DNA of 64,000 nt, from the NCBI GenBank assembly GCA_944381625.1, contig CALWLW010000003.1, forward strand, positions 1-64,000, given 5' to 3'. Source of the stretch: an uncultured Lachnoclostridium sp. GTDB taxonomy: Bacteria > Bacillota > Clostridia > Lachnospirales > Lachnospiraceae. A model generated the notes under the pieces. It was not told where the DNA came from and made no database searches. It saw only the letters and a program-made list of their open reading frames with translations. Of this stretch, positions 16,210 to 27,444 are shown piece by piece; position 1 is the stretch's first letter; every line of letters starts with the position of its first letter. A program made the position numbers and the translations under genes.

Positions 16210-17745
16210 ATGTTCAGTTCGGTCATGTCGGCGGCCGTACTGGGGATGGAGGCATACCCGGTACAGGTGGAAGCCGATATTTGTGATGGCCTTCCCATGT
16301 TCTGCATGGTGGGGGATCTTTCGCCGGAGGTGAGGGAGGCGGCGGACCGGGTGCGCACGGCGCTGCGCAACACGGGAATCCCTCTGCCGCCCAAGCGGGT
16401 GACGGTGAACCTGTCTCCGGCATACATCCGCAAGATGGGGACCCGTTTTGACCTGCCCATCGCTGCAGCGCTCCTGGCCGCGCTGGGGATCATACCCCCG
16501 GAGCATACGTCAGGGGTTCTGCTGGCCGGGGAGATGGGGCTTAATGGCAGGGTCCGGCCGGTGAGCGGTATCCTGCAGACTGTGATGCTGGCCAGGGATC
16601 TGGGGTGTTCCTGGTGTCTGGTGCCGGAGGAAAATGCTCTGGAAGGCGCGGCCATACCGGAGGTGGCAGTGACCGGCGTGGGGACGCTGAAGGAACTGCT
16701 GGGCTATATGAAGGATCCGCGGAAGGGAAAGGCGAGAGCCCGGACCGGCGGTGGGTGGGAGGATCTTTCCGGGGCGTATTCCGTGGATTTCTGCGAAGTG
16801 AACGCGCAGGAGGGGGCGAAGCGGGCGGCGGAGATCGCGGCGGCAGGTATGCACAATCTTTTGATGGTGGGGAGTCCGGGCGCGGGAAAGACGATGATTG
16901 CCAGGCGCATTCCCACCATCCTGCCGCCTCTTACCAGGGAGGAGAGCCTGGAGGTCACGCGGGTGTACAGTGCCTGCGGTCTGTTAAATGGTGGGAAAGG
17001 GCTGATCCGGGTCAGGCCGTTCCGCTCGCCCCACCACACCATTTCCGCCAATGCGCTGGCGGGCGGAGGACGGCGCATCCTGCCCGGCGAGATCAGTCTG
17101 GCCAACAGGGGCGTCCTTTTCCTGGACGAGCTTCCGGAATTTTCCAGAAGAGCGCTGGAAACGCTGCGTCAGCCGCTGGAGGAAGGCGTGATACAGATCA
17201 GCAGGGCGGATGGAAAATATACGTTTCCGGCCCGTTTTCAGCTGGTGGCGGCCATGAATCCCTGCAAATGCGGCTATTATCCGGACCGCAGCCGGTGCCG
17301 CTGTCTTCCCGGGGAGATCCGCCGGTACCTGGGCAGGATATCCGGGCCGCTTCTGGACCGGATGGACCTGTGCACAGAGGTGCCCAGGGTGGATTATCAG
17401 AGTCTGGTGACGACCGGGGAGAATGAAAGCTCCCGCGTGATCCGGGGAAGGGTGGAAGCGGCCTGGAGCATGCAGAGGGATCGGTACCGGGAATGCGGCT
17501 GGCAGTTTAACGCCCATCTGCCGGCACGGGCCATCCGGGAATACTGCGCCCTGGGGCGGCAGGAGGAGCGTTTGATGGAGACTGCCTTTGAAAAACTGGA
17601 ACTGAGCGTGCGGGCGTATCACCGGGTCGTCAAGACGGCGCGGACGATTGCGGACCTGGAAGGAGAGAAGAAGATCCGGGAGCATCATCTGATGGAGGCC
17701 CTGGGATTCCGCATGCTGGACCGGAAGCTGTGGGACGGAGAGTGA
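16210..17745 (+). CDS. comM: YifB/ComM-family AAA ATPase (Mg-chelatase-like)
   Basis: A 511-residue hexameric helicase-type ATPase. The N-terminal Lon-like fold (ChlI domain, about 20-140) is followed by the AAA core with Walker A GSPGAGKTMIARRIP, Walker B VLFLDELPEF, and a C-terminal Mg-chelatase-type domain. A Cys-rich insert CKCGYYPDRSRCRC may bind zinc. In transformable bacteria ComM drives branch migration during uptake of DNA. Here it lies 4 bp before dprA, supporting a role in DNA uptake or recombination. A short spacer after sigK (96 bp) may hold its promoter. Confidence 0.92.
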   Translation: MFSSVMSAAVLGMEAYPVQVEADICDGLPMFCMVGDLSPEVREAADRVRTALRNTGIPLPPKRVTVNLSPAYIRKMGTRFDLPIAAALLAALGIIPPEHTSGVLLAGEMGLNGRVRPVSGILQTVMLARDLGCSWCLVPEENALEGAAIPEVAVTGVGTLKELLGYMKDPRKGKARARTGGGWEDLSGAYSVDFCEVNAQEGAKRAAEIAAAGMHNLLMVGSPGAGKTMIARRIPTILPPLTREESLEVTRVYSACGLLNGGKGLIRVRPFRSPHHTISANALAGGGRRILPGEISLANRGVLFLDELPEFSRRALETLRQPLEEGVIQISRADGKYTFPARFQLVAAMNPCKCGYYPDRSRCRCLPGEIRRYLGRISGPLLDRMDLCTEVPRVDYQSLVTTGENESSRVIRGRVEAAWSMQRDRYRECGWQFNAHLPARAIREYCALGRQEERLMETAFEKLELSVRAYHRVVKTARTIADLEGEKKIREHHLMEALGFRMLDRKLWDGE

Positions 17746-17749
17746 AGAC

Positions 17750-18667
17750 ATGGAGAGGGAAAATACATATAATAGAAGAAACACGACTGTAAACGAAAAG
17801 ATATGCATAGAATATATTCCACAGGAGGATGTCCGGTATCCAAAGCGTCTCCGCCTCCTGCCGGGGATGCCGCGGGGGCTCTATGTGTGCGGGAGACTGC
17901 CTCAGGATGGATGTCCCTCGGTGGCTATTGTGGGCGCCCGCAGCGCCAGCGTCTATGGGAGTGAGACTGCGCGGCGTTTCGCCCGGAAACTGGCCGAAGC
18001 GGGCGTCCAGATCATCAGCGGGATGGCCTGGGGGATCGATGGAAAAGCTCATGAGGGCGCGCTGGAGGCGGGCGGGGATACCTTCGGCGTGCTGGGCAGC
18101 GGCGTGGATATCTGTTATCCCGCCGGGCACAGGCGGCTCTATGAGCGGCTGAGAACGGAAGGCGGGCTGATCTCCGAGCAGCCGCCGGGGATGCCGCCCA
18201 AACCGGGACATTTCCCCGCGCGCAACCGGATCATCAGCGGCCTGGCCGACCTGGTGCTGGTGGTGGAGGCCAGGGAGCGCAGTGGTTCGCTGATTACCGC
18301 CGACCTGGCGCTGGAACAGGGGAAAGACGTATTTGCGGTGCCGGGAAGGATTGGGGACGAACTGAGCCGGGGCTGCCTGAACCTGCTGAAGCAGGGGGCG
18401 GGGCTCGCGGACTGCCCGGAGACGCTTCTGGAATGTCTGGGAATCCGGTTGGATTCAGAGGGAGATGGGACGGATGAAAGAAAAATTGTACTTGCCAAGG
18501 ATGAAAATATCGTGTATAGTTTGATACGTTTACAGCCGGCAGGTCTGGATGATCTGGTACAGAATACCGGATGGCCGGTTCAAAAAGTGATGACAGTTCT
18601 GACAGGACTGCAGCTTAAGGGCTGCATCCGGGAGGTTCGGAAGAATTATTATATAAGAACAGATTAG
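17750..18667 (+). CDS. dprA: DNA-processing protein DprA
   Basis: A 305-residue protein that loads RecA onto incoming single-stranded DNA. The Rossmann core shows IVGARSASVYG, SGMAWGIDGKAHEGAL and FPARNRIISGLADLV, then ERSGSLITADLALEQGK; a C-terminal winged-helix domain (about 235-305) is present. The N-terminal SAM-like domain is short: it begins about residue 20. It is 4 bp after the comM-like gene and 10 bp before topA, the usual Firmicute order. No other competence gene is in the window. Confidence 0.95.
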   Translation: MERENTYNRRNTTVNEKICIEYIPQEDVRYPKRLRLLPGMPRGLYVCGRLPQDGCPSVAIVGARSASVYGSETARRFARKLAEAGVQIISGMAWGIDGKAHEGALEAGGDTFGVLGSGVDICYPAGHRRLYERLRTEGGLISEQPPGMPPKPGHFPARNRIISGLADLVLVVEARERSGSLITADLALEQGKDVFAVPGRIGDELSRGCLNLLKQGAGLADCPETLLECLGIRLDSEGDGTDERKIVLAKDENIVYSLIRLQPAGLDDLVQNTGWPVQKVMTVLTGLQLKGCIREVRKNYYIRTD

Positions 18668-18677
18668 AGGATGATCG

Positions 18678-20663
18678 ATGGCAAAGTATTTAGTGATCGT
18701 GGAGTCGCCTGCGAAGGTGAAAACTATAAAAAAATTTTTGGGAAGCAATTATGAGGTGCTGGCCTCCAACGGCCATGTGCGGGATATGCCCAAGAGCCAG
18801 CTGGGCATCGATGTGGAGCATGACTACGAACCCAAATATATTACGATCCGGGGAAAAGGAGAGATTCTGGCCAAACTGCGTAAGGAAGCGAAGAAGGCTG
18901 ATAAAGTGTATCTGGCGACCGACCCTGACCGGGAAGGAGAGGCGATCTCCTGGCACCTGTCCAAAGCGCTGAACCTTGACCCGAAGAAGATGTACCGGAT
19001 CACGTTCAACGAGATCACCAAGAGCGCGGTGAAAGAATCTATCAAACACGCCCGGGAGATTGATCAGGATCTGGTGGACGCCCAGCAGGCCAGAAGGATG
19101 CTGGACCGCATGGTGGGCTACCGGATCAGCCCTCTTCTGTGGGCGAAGGTGAAAAGGGGCTTAAGCGCCGGACGCGTGCAGTCCGTGGCCCTTCGGATTA
19201 TCGCGGACAGGGAGGAAGAGATCAACGCGTTCGTGCCGGAGGAGTACTGGAGTCTTGACGCCCAGTTTGCGGTGAAAGGGGAAAGGAAACCTCTGACAGC
19301 CAAATTTTACGGCACGGAGAAAGAAAAGATGGAGATCCGCTCCCGGGAGGAGATGGACCGTATTCTGGAGGCGGTGAAGGACGCCCGGTTCCAGGTGACA
19401 GATGTGAAGAACGGAGAGCGGACGAAGAAAGCGCCGCTGCCGTTTACCACCAGTACGCTCCAGCAGGAGGCGTCAAAAGTACTGAACTTTTCCACGTCCA
19501 AAACCATGCGTCTGGCTCAGCAGCTTTACGAAGGAATCGACGTGGAAGGCCAGGGAACGGTGGGTATCATCACGTACCTGCGTACCGATTCCACCCGCGT
19601 GTCGGAGGAAGCGGAGCAGATGGCCGTATCCTACATCGGGGAGACCTACGGGAAAGCCTATGTGAACCAGAGAAAGAACGACGGGAAGAAACAGGATAAG
19701 AAGATCCAGGACGCCCATGAGGCCATCCGCCCCACGGACATCCGCAGGCTGCCCGCCGCTATTAAAGAGTCCCTTTCCAGGGATCAGTTCCGGCTCTACC
19801 AGCTGATCTGGAAACGGTTCACGGCCAGCTGCATGGCGGACGCCAGGTACCATACCACCTCCGTGAAGATCGACGGGAACGGATACCGTTTTACTGTGTC
19901 CGCATCGTCCGTGGCTTTTGAGGGATTTATGTCCGTCTACACCCAGGAGGAGGACGAGAAGGGCGCAGAGAACCAGCTGGTGAAAGCCATCGGGAAGGAT
20001 TCGGAGCTGACTCTGAAAGAGCTGGAAGACAAACAGCATTTCACACAGCCGCCCGCGCATTTCACAGAGGCGGCGCTGGTGAAGACGCTGGAGGAACTGG
20101 GTATCGGACGTCCCAGCACGTACGCCCCCACCATCAGTACCATCATCGCCCGCCGTTATGTGGCGAAAGAAGGCAGAAATCTGTATCTGACGGAACTGGG
20201 CGAGGTGGTCAACAATATGATGAAGAAATCCTTCCCCGGCATCGTGGAAGCGGATTTTACCGCCAACATGGAGTCTCTGCTGGACATGGTGGAGGAAGGA
20301 AAAGTAGGCTGGAAGACGGTGGTGAGCAATTTCTATCCGGATCTGAACGAGGCGGTGAAGAAAGCCGAGGCAGAGCTGGAGAAGGTGAAGATCGAGGACG
20401 AGGTCACCGACGTGGTGTGCGAGCAGTGCGGCCGCAATATGGTGGTCAAGTACGGGCCCCACGGCAAGTTCCTGGCCTGCCCCGGTTTCCCGGACTGCCG
20501 GAACACCAAGCCATACCTGGAGAAGATCGGCGTGCCCTGTCCCAAATGTGGAAAAGATATCGTTCTGCGCCGTTCGTCCAAGGGAAGGAAATTCTACAGC
20601 TGCGAAGGCTATCCGGAATGCGATTTCATCTCCTGGAAGAAGCCGGAGGCGCAGCAGAAGTAA
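18678..20663 (+). CDS. topA: DNA topoisomerase I
   Basis: A 661-residue type IA topoisomerase that relaxes negative supercoils. The Toprim domain is at the start (VIVESPAKVKTIKKF, ATDPDREGEAISWHL), the catalytic tyrosine is Y300 in ITYLRTDSTRVS, and two C-terminal zinc ribbons follow (CEQCGRNM...CPGFPDC and CPKCGKDI...CEGYPEC). Length is normal. It follows dprA by 10 bp and is the last gene before the second structured repeat and the codY promoter, so the operon ends here. Confidence 0.96.
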   Translation: MAKYLVIVESPAKVKTIKKFLGSNYEVLASNGHVRDMPKSQLGIDVEHDYEPKYITIRGKGEILAKLRKEAKKADKVYLATDPDREGEAISWHLSKALNLDPKKMYRITFNEITKSAVKESIKHAREIDQDLVDAQQARRMLDRMVGYRISPLLWAKVKRGLSAGRVQSVALRIIADREEEINAFVPEEYWSLDAQFAVKGERKPLTAKFYGTEKEKMEIRSREEMDRILEAVKDARFQVTDVKNGERTKKAPLPFTTSTLQQEASKVLNFSTSKTMRLAQQLYEGIDVEGQGTVGIITYLRTDSTRVSEEAEQMAVSYIGETYGKAYVNQRKNDGKKQDKKIQDAHEAIRPTDIRRLPAAIKESLSRDQFRLYQLIWKRFTASCMADARYHTTSVKIDGNGYRFTVSASSVAFEGFMSVYTQEEDEKGAENQLVKAIGKDSELTLKELEDKQHFTQPPAHFTEAALVKTLEELGIGRPSTYAPTISTIIARRYVAKEGRNLYLTELGEVVNNMMKKSFPGIVEADFTANMESLLDMVEEGKVGWKTVVSNFYPDLNEAVKKAEAELEKVKIEDEVTDVVCEQCGRNMVVKYGPHGKFLACPGFPDCRNTKPYLEKIGVPCPKCGKDIVLRRSSKGRKFYSCEGYPECDFISWKKPEAQQK

Positions 20664-20669
20664 CGATGA

Positions 20670-20831
20670 TCCAGCCATGCATCTCGGATTCCCGCGGCTT
20701 TGCGCCGCTCTCCCGCCGCTTGCGCGGCTGAATCCTCGATTGGGGCTAAGCGCCCTATGCCTGCTGACAGCAAAATTCCTCTGCAAGCGAGCTTGCGCCG
20801 TATTTTTGCTGTCAGCAGGCGCATGGCTGGA
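20670..20831. repeat. Cloverleaf-like structured repeat, copy 2
   Basis: The outer arms TCCAGCCATGC (20670-20680) and GCATGGCTGGA (20821-20831) pair perfectly. Inside are a GCCGC/GCGGC hairpin, GGGGC/GCCCT, and a perfect 17-bp long hairpin (20759-20775 with 20804-20820). The core GCGGCTGAATCCTCGATT and GGCTAAGCGCCCTATG matches copy 1 at 3030-3201. Five positions in the long arm differ from copy 1 and each is matched by a change in the partner arm. It begins 7 bp after the topA stop. Confidence 0.85.
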
Positions 20832-20841
20832 CAGGTAACAA

Positions 20842-20856
20842 AAACGTCAGAAAATT
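20842..20856 (+). promoter_or_regulatory. Candidate CodY box upstream of codY
   Basis: The 15-mer AAACGTCAGAAAATT matches the known CodY consensus AATTTTCWGAAAATT at 12 of 15 positions. It lies 11 bp before the -35 box of the codY promoter, a position suited to autoregulation. The match is in otherwise mid-GC DNA. Confidence 0.5.
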
Positions 20857-20867
20857 CAAATAGTTGA

Positions 20868-20896
20868 TTGAAATATGCGCATGGTTGTGCTAATAT
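20868..20896 (+). promoter_or_regulatory. Sigma-A promoter of codY
   Basis: TTGAAA (20868-20873) and TAATAT (20891-20896) are 17 bp apart. Confidence 0.65.
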
Positions 20897-20900
20897 GCAA

Positions 20901-20930
20901 AGTGCAGTTACAATTGTAGCTGCACTTTTT
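20901..20930 (+). terminator. Terminator-like palindrome just before codY
   Basis: AGTGCAG (20901-20907) pairs with CTGCACT (20920-20926) and five Ts follow. It could end topA transcripts. The codY start site predicted from the promoter (near 20903) falls within its first arm, so for codY it may act as an operator rather than as an RNA hairpin. Confidence 0.5.
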
Positions 20931-20951
20931 GGGTATTATCAGGAGGAAGAA

Positions 20952-21740
20952 ATGAGCGTACAACTGTTAGACAAGACAAGGAAAATCAACAAACTTTTGC
21001 ATAACAACAATTCCAGCAAAGTGGTGTTCAATGATATCTGCCGGGTATTGTCAGATATTTTGAAGTCCAACGTGCTGGTCATCAGCAAGAAGGGCAAGGT
21101 CCTGGGCGTGGGCCTGTATGACGGAGTGGAAGAGATCCATGAGCTGATCGTGGATCAGGTGGGAAGTCTGATCGATCCCCTTCTGAACGAGCGTCTTCTG
21201 GGCATCCTTTCTACGAAGGAGAACGTCAATCTGCAGACGCTGGGATTTGTGGTGGAGAATATCCGCAGGTATCAGGCGCTGGTGACGCCCATCAACATCG
21301 CCGGAGAACGGCTTGGCACGCTGTTTCTCTATAAATATGAGGACGATTACGATATCGACGACATTATCGTCAGCGAGTACGGCACGACGGTGGTGGGCCT
21401 GGAGATGATGCGTTCGGTGCATGAGGAGAATACGGAAGAGATCCGCAAGAGACAGATCGTACAGTCTGCCATCAGCACTCTTTCCGCCACGGAACTGGAG
21501 GCGATCCTCCTGATTTTCCAGGAGATGAAGGGCGACGAATGCACGCTGGTTGCCAGCCGGATCGCCGATAAGGCGGGCATCACCCGTTCTGTGATCGTGA
21601 ACGCATTAAGGAAGTTCGAGAGCGCGGGCGTGATCGAGTCCAGATCCTCCGGCATGCGCGGAACCAACATCAAAGTGCTGAACGACTGCGCGTTTGAAGA
21701 ACTGGATCGGGTGCGCCAGAATAAATCGAAAAAAATATAA
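20952..21740 (+). CDS. codY: GTP- and branched-chain-amino-acid-sensing repressor CodY
   Basis: A 262-residue global regulator. The N-terminal GAF domain (about 1-155) binds isoleucine/valine; the C-terminal winged helix shows ASRIADKAGITRSVIVNALR and ESAGVIESRSSGMRGTNIKV, nearly invariant in the family. The ATG at 20952 has AGGAGGAAG upstream and gives MSVQLLDKTRKIN; the frame opens at 20868 inside the promoter. It represses amino-acid uptake and synthesis when nutrients are ample. A candidate CodY box upstream suggests self-control. It is monocistronic; groESL follows with its own promoter. Confidence 0.96.
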   Translation: MSVQLLDKTRKINKLLHNNNSSKVVFNDICRVLSDILKSNVLVISKKGKVLGVGLYDGVEEIHELIVDQVGSLIDPLLNERLLGILSTKENVNLQTLGFVVENIRRYQALVTPINIAGERLGTLFLYKYEDDYDIDDIIVSEYGTTVVGLEMMRSVHEENTEEIRKRQIVQSAISTLSATELEAILLIFQEMKGDECTLVASRIADKAGITRSVIVNALRKFESAGVIESRSSGMRGTNIKVLNDCAFEELDRVRQNKSKKI

Positions 21741-21749
21741 AATTCCCCA

Positions 21750-21778
21750 TTGACATTTTTCCTCAATCATACTAATAT
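21750..21778 (+). promoter_or_regulatory. Sigma-A promoter of groESL
   Basis: TTGACA (21750-21755) and TAATAT (21773-21778) are 17 bp apart, and the CIRCE operator starts 12 bp later. Confidence 0.85.
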
Positions 21779-21790
21779 AATAACCAGAAG

Positions 21791-21817
21791 TTAGCACTCA
21801 TATGAGGTGAGTGCTAA
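21791..21817 (+). promoter_or_regulatory. CIRCE operator (HrcA binding site)
   Basis: A perfect match to the CIRCE consensus: TTAGCACTC (21791-21799), nine bases, GAGTGCTAA (21809-21817). HrcA binds it and represses groESL until heat stress. The hrcA gene is not in this window. Confidence 0.95.
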
Positions 21818-21870
21818 CAAGGAAAATTATCTTCTATACAAGAGACTGAAGGATTGAAGGAGGCTTAATC

Positions 21871-23798
<1,928 letters not shown>

Positions 23799-23846
23799 TG
23801 AGCGCAGGCGAGCCAGAGGGAGTATGCTCACTCTTGGCGAGCGGCG

Positions 23847-23879
23847 AAATTACTGAGTGATAAAATCACGATGTAATTT
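23847..23879. repeat. Symmetrical hairpin downstream of groEL
   Basis: AAATTAC (23847-23853) pairs with GTAATTT (23873-23879), then an internal loop TGA/GAT, then GTGAT (23857-23861) with ATCAC (23865-23869) around AAA. No T-run follows. Just before it, 23810-23840 holds a weaker inverted segment (GCCAGAG with CTCTTGGC). It may stabilise the groESL mRNA end or be part of a dispersed element. Confidence 0.5.
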
Positions 23880-23893
23880 ACCCATGCGGTGAA

Positions 23894-23926
23894 AAAAAGA
23901 GCGTTGCAGACAGCAGCGCTCTTTTT
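23894..23926 (+). terminator. Terminator of groESL
   Basis: AAAAAGAGCG (23894-23903) pairs perfectly with CGCTCTTTTT (23917-23926); the arm itself gives the T-run. It is symmetrical, so it may work on both strands. Confidence 0.85.
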
Positions 23927-24006
23927 CGCACAGAGTCTCTCAGATCGGAAGCCGCACGGATCGGAATCTGCACAGACCTGGCTTGTACAGATCTGTGGAA
24001 AATACA

Positions 24007-24035
24007 TTGACATCCGCCGGACGATCTGCTAGACT
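24007..24035 (+). promoter_or_regulatory. Sigma-A promoter of guaB
   Basis: TTGACA (24007-24012) and TAGACT (24030-24035) are 17 bp apart. No purine riboswitch was seen in the short leader. Confidence 0.7.
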
Positions 24036-24040
24036 GATGA

Positions 24041-25528
<1,488 letters not shown>

Positions 25529-25539
25529 ATAATCATAAG

Positions 25540-25628
25540 AACCGCTGCGGATTTTTACACAGCATTTTCCTTTCCTGTTGCAAACGGGAGCGGGAAATGT
25601 TAAATTAGAAATATGCAGCGGTTTTTAT
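25540..25628 (+). terminator. Long-range hairpin terminator between guaB and pyk
   Basis: AACCGCTGC (25540-25548) pairs perfectly with GCAGCGGTT (25616-25624), followed by a short T-run. The 67-nt interior forms its own stem (CATTTTCC with GGGAAATG). The unusual span makes it either a terminator with an insert or a leader structure of pyk. Confidence 0.55.
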
Positions 25629-25681
25629 GTGGAGCACTGCAGATTACTGAATGAGATCAGCGATATGAAAGGATTAAGACT

Positions 25682-27424
25682 ATGAGAAAAACAAAGATCG
25701 TATGTACGCTTGGACCGGCTACGGAGAGTGAAGAGGTTATGCGCCAGCTGATGCTGGAAGGAATGGCGGTCGCCAGGATGAACTTTTCCCACGGCTCCCA
25801 CGAAGAGCAGAAAAAGCGTTTGGATATGGTAAAGAAACTCCGTGAGGAGCTGCATCTTCCAGTGGCGGCCCTGCTGGATACGAAGGGGCCAGAGATCCGC
25901 ATCGGCGACGTGGAAGGCGGCAAACTGGAACTGAAGGCAGGCCAGGATTTTGTTCTTACCACCGAGGAAGTGCTGGGTACAGCAGGCAAGGTTTCCATCA
26001 CCTACAAAGATCTGTATAAAGACGTGTGTCCGGGAGATTCCATCCTCATCGACGACGGCCTGATCGGCATGGAGGTCAAAAGGATCGAGGGTCAGGACAT
26101 TATCTGCCAGGTAAGGAACGGCGGATTCATCTCCAATCATAAAGGTGTAAATGTTCCCGGCGTGGAGCTGAAGATGCCTTTTGTCAGCGAGAAGGATTAT
26201 TCCGATATCCTGTTTGCGGCGGAGCAGGAGTATGATTTTGTGGCGGCTTCCTTTACCCGTACGGCGGAGGACATCCTGGAGATCCGCAAGATCCTGGATG
26301 AGAACGGAGGCGGCGGCATCAACATCATCGCCAAAATCGAGAATATGCAGGGCGTGGAGAACGCGGAGGCGATCCTGCGGGTGGCCGACGGCATCATGAT
26401 CGCCCGCGGCGACATGGGCGTGGAGATCCCGCTGGAGGAAGTGCCGATCATCCAGAAGAAGCTGATCCGTCTGTCCATCCGTATGGGCAAGCCGGTGATC
26501 ACCGCCACGCAGATGCTGGATTCCATGATGAAGAACCCGCGTCCCACCAGGGCGGAGACCTCCGATGTGGCCAATGCCATCTATCAGGGCACCAGCGCCA
26601 TCATGCTTTCCGGCGAGACGGCTGCCGGCGCGTATCCCATCGAGGCGGTGCGTACCATGGCCAGGATCGCGGAACGTACGGAGCGGGATATTGATTATAC
26701 GACGGAATTCAAGCCGAGACGCCTGGCGGAGCGCCCGGATGTGACCAGCGCCATCTCCCATGCCACCTGTACCACGGCTATGGATCTGCATGCTGCGGCC
26801 ATCGTAGCGGTGTCCAAATCCGGAAGGACGGTGGGCAAGGTGTCCAAATACCGTCCCAGCTGCCCGATTATCGGCTGCGCCATGGACGACAGGGTGTGCC
26901 GTCAGCTGAACCTGAGCTGGGGCGTGGTCCCGCTGAAGCTGGATGAGGAAAAGACGGCGGACGATCTGTTCGACCATGCGGTGGACGCTGCGGAACAGCG
27001 CGGGCTGGTGTCCAGGGGAGAACTGGTGGTAATCACCGCCGGACTGCCGCTGGGTATGTCCGGAACCACCAATATGATCAAGGTACATGTGGCAGGAAGA
27101 ATTCTGATCTCCGGAAAGGGAGTCAATAACCTGAAGGGTACCGGCAACGTCTGCGTGTGCAATACCCTGGAGGATCTGGAACAGAACTTCCATCCGGGAG
27201 ATATTGTAGTCGTACCGCAGACCACCAACGAGATGATGCAGAAGTTAAGAGACGCCGGCGGCATCATCACGGAGACCGGAGACCGGTATTCCCATGCGGC
27301 TGTGGTGGGCATGGCTCTGGATATCCCGGTGATTACTTCTGCAAGAAACGCCACCAAGATCCTGAAATCCGGCGCGTTCATCACTGTGGACGCGGAGCAG
27401 GGTACGGTGTACAGCGGATGCTGA
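25682..27424 (+). CDS. pyk: Pyruvate kinase, long form with C-terminal PEP-utilising domain
   Basis: A 580-residue glycolytic enzyme making pyruvate and ATP from PEP and ADP. The TIM barrel shows ARMNFSHGSHEEQ and IIAKIENMQGVENAEAIL with the catalytic Lys/Glu, then TRAETSDVANAI; the usual C domain ends about residue 475. An extra domain of about 100 residues follows, with GGIITETGDRYSHAAVVGMA, the swivelling PEP-utiliser fold seen in Bacillus-type pyruvate kinases, but its phosphohistidine (TGGxTCHxA pattern) is represented by SHAAV. A GTG/ATG choice does not arise: ATG at 25682. It may share the structured leader at 25540-25628. Confidence 0.95.
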   Translation: MRKTKIVCTLGPATESEEVMRQLMLEGMAVARMNFSHGSHEEQKKRLDMVKKLREELHLPVAALLDTKGPEIRIGDVEGGKLELKAGQDFVLTTEEVLGTAGKVSITYKDLYKDVCPGDSILIDDGLIGMEVKRIEGQDIICQVRNGGFISNHKGVNVPGVELKMPFVSEKDYSDILFAAEQEYDFVAASFTRTAEDILEIRKILDENGGGGINIIAKIENMQGVENAEAILRVADGIMIARGDMGVEIPLEEVPIIQKKLIRLSIRMGKPVITATQMLDSMMKNPRPTRAETSDVANAIYQGTSAIMLSGETAAGAYPIEAVRTMARIAERTERDIDYTTEFKPRRLAERPDVTSAISHATCTTAMDLHAAAIVAVSKSGRTVGKVSKYRPSCPIIGCAMDDRVCRQLNLSWGVVPLKLDEEKTADDLFDHAVDAAEQRGLVSRGELVVITAGLPLGMSGTTNMIKVHVAGRILISGKGVNNLKGTGNVCVCNTLEDLEQNFHPGDIVVVPQTTNEMMQKLRDAGGIITETGDRYSHAAVVGMALDIPVITSARNATKILKSGAFITVDAEQGTVYSGC

Positions 27425-27444
27425 TATAAGAAGGAGTGGACAGG

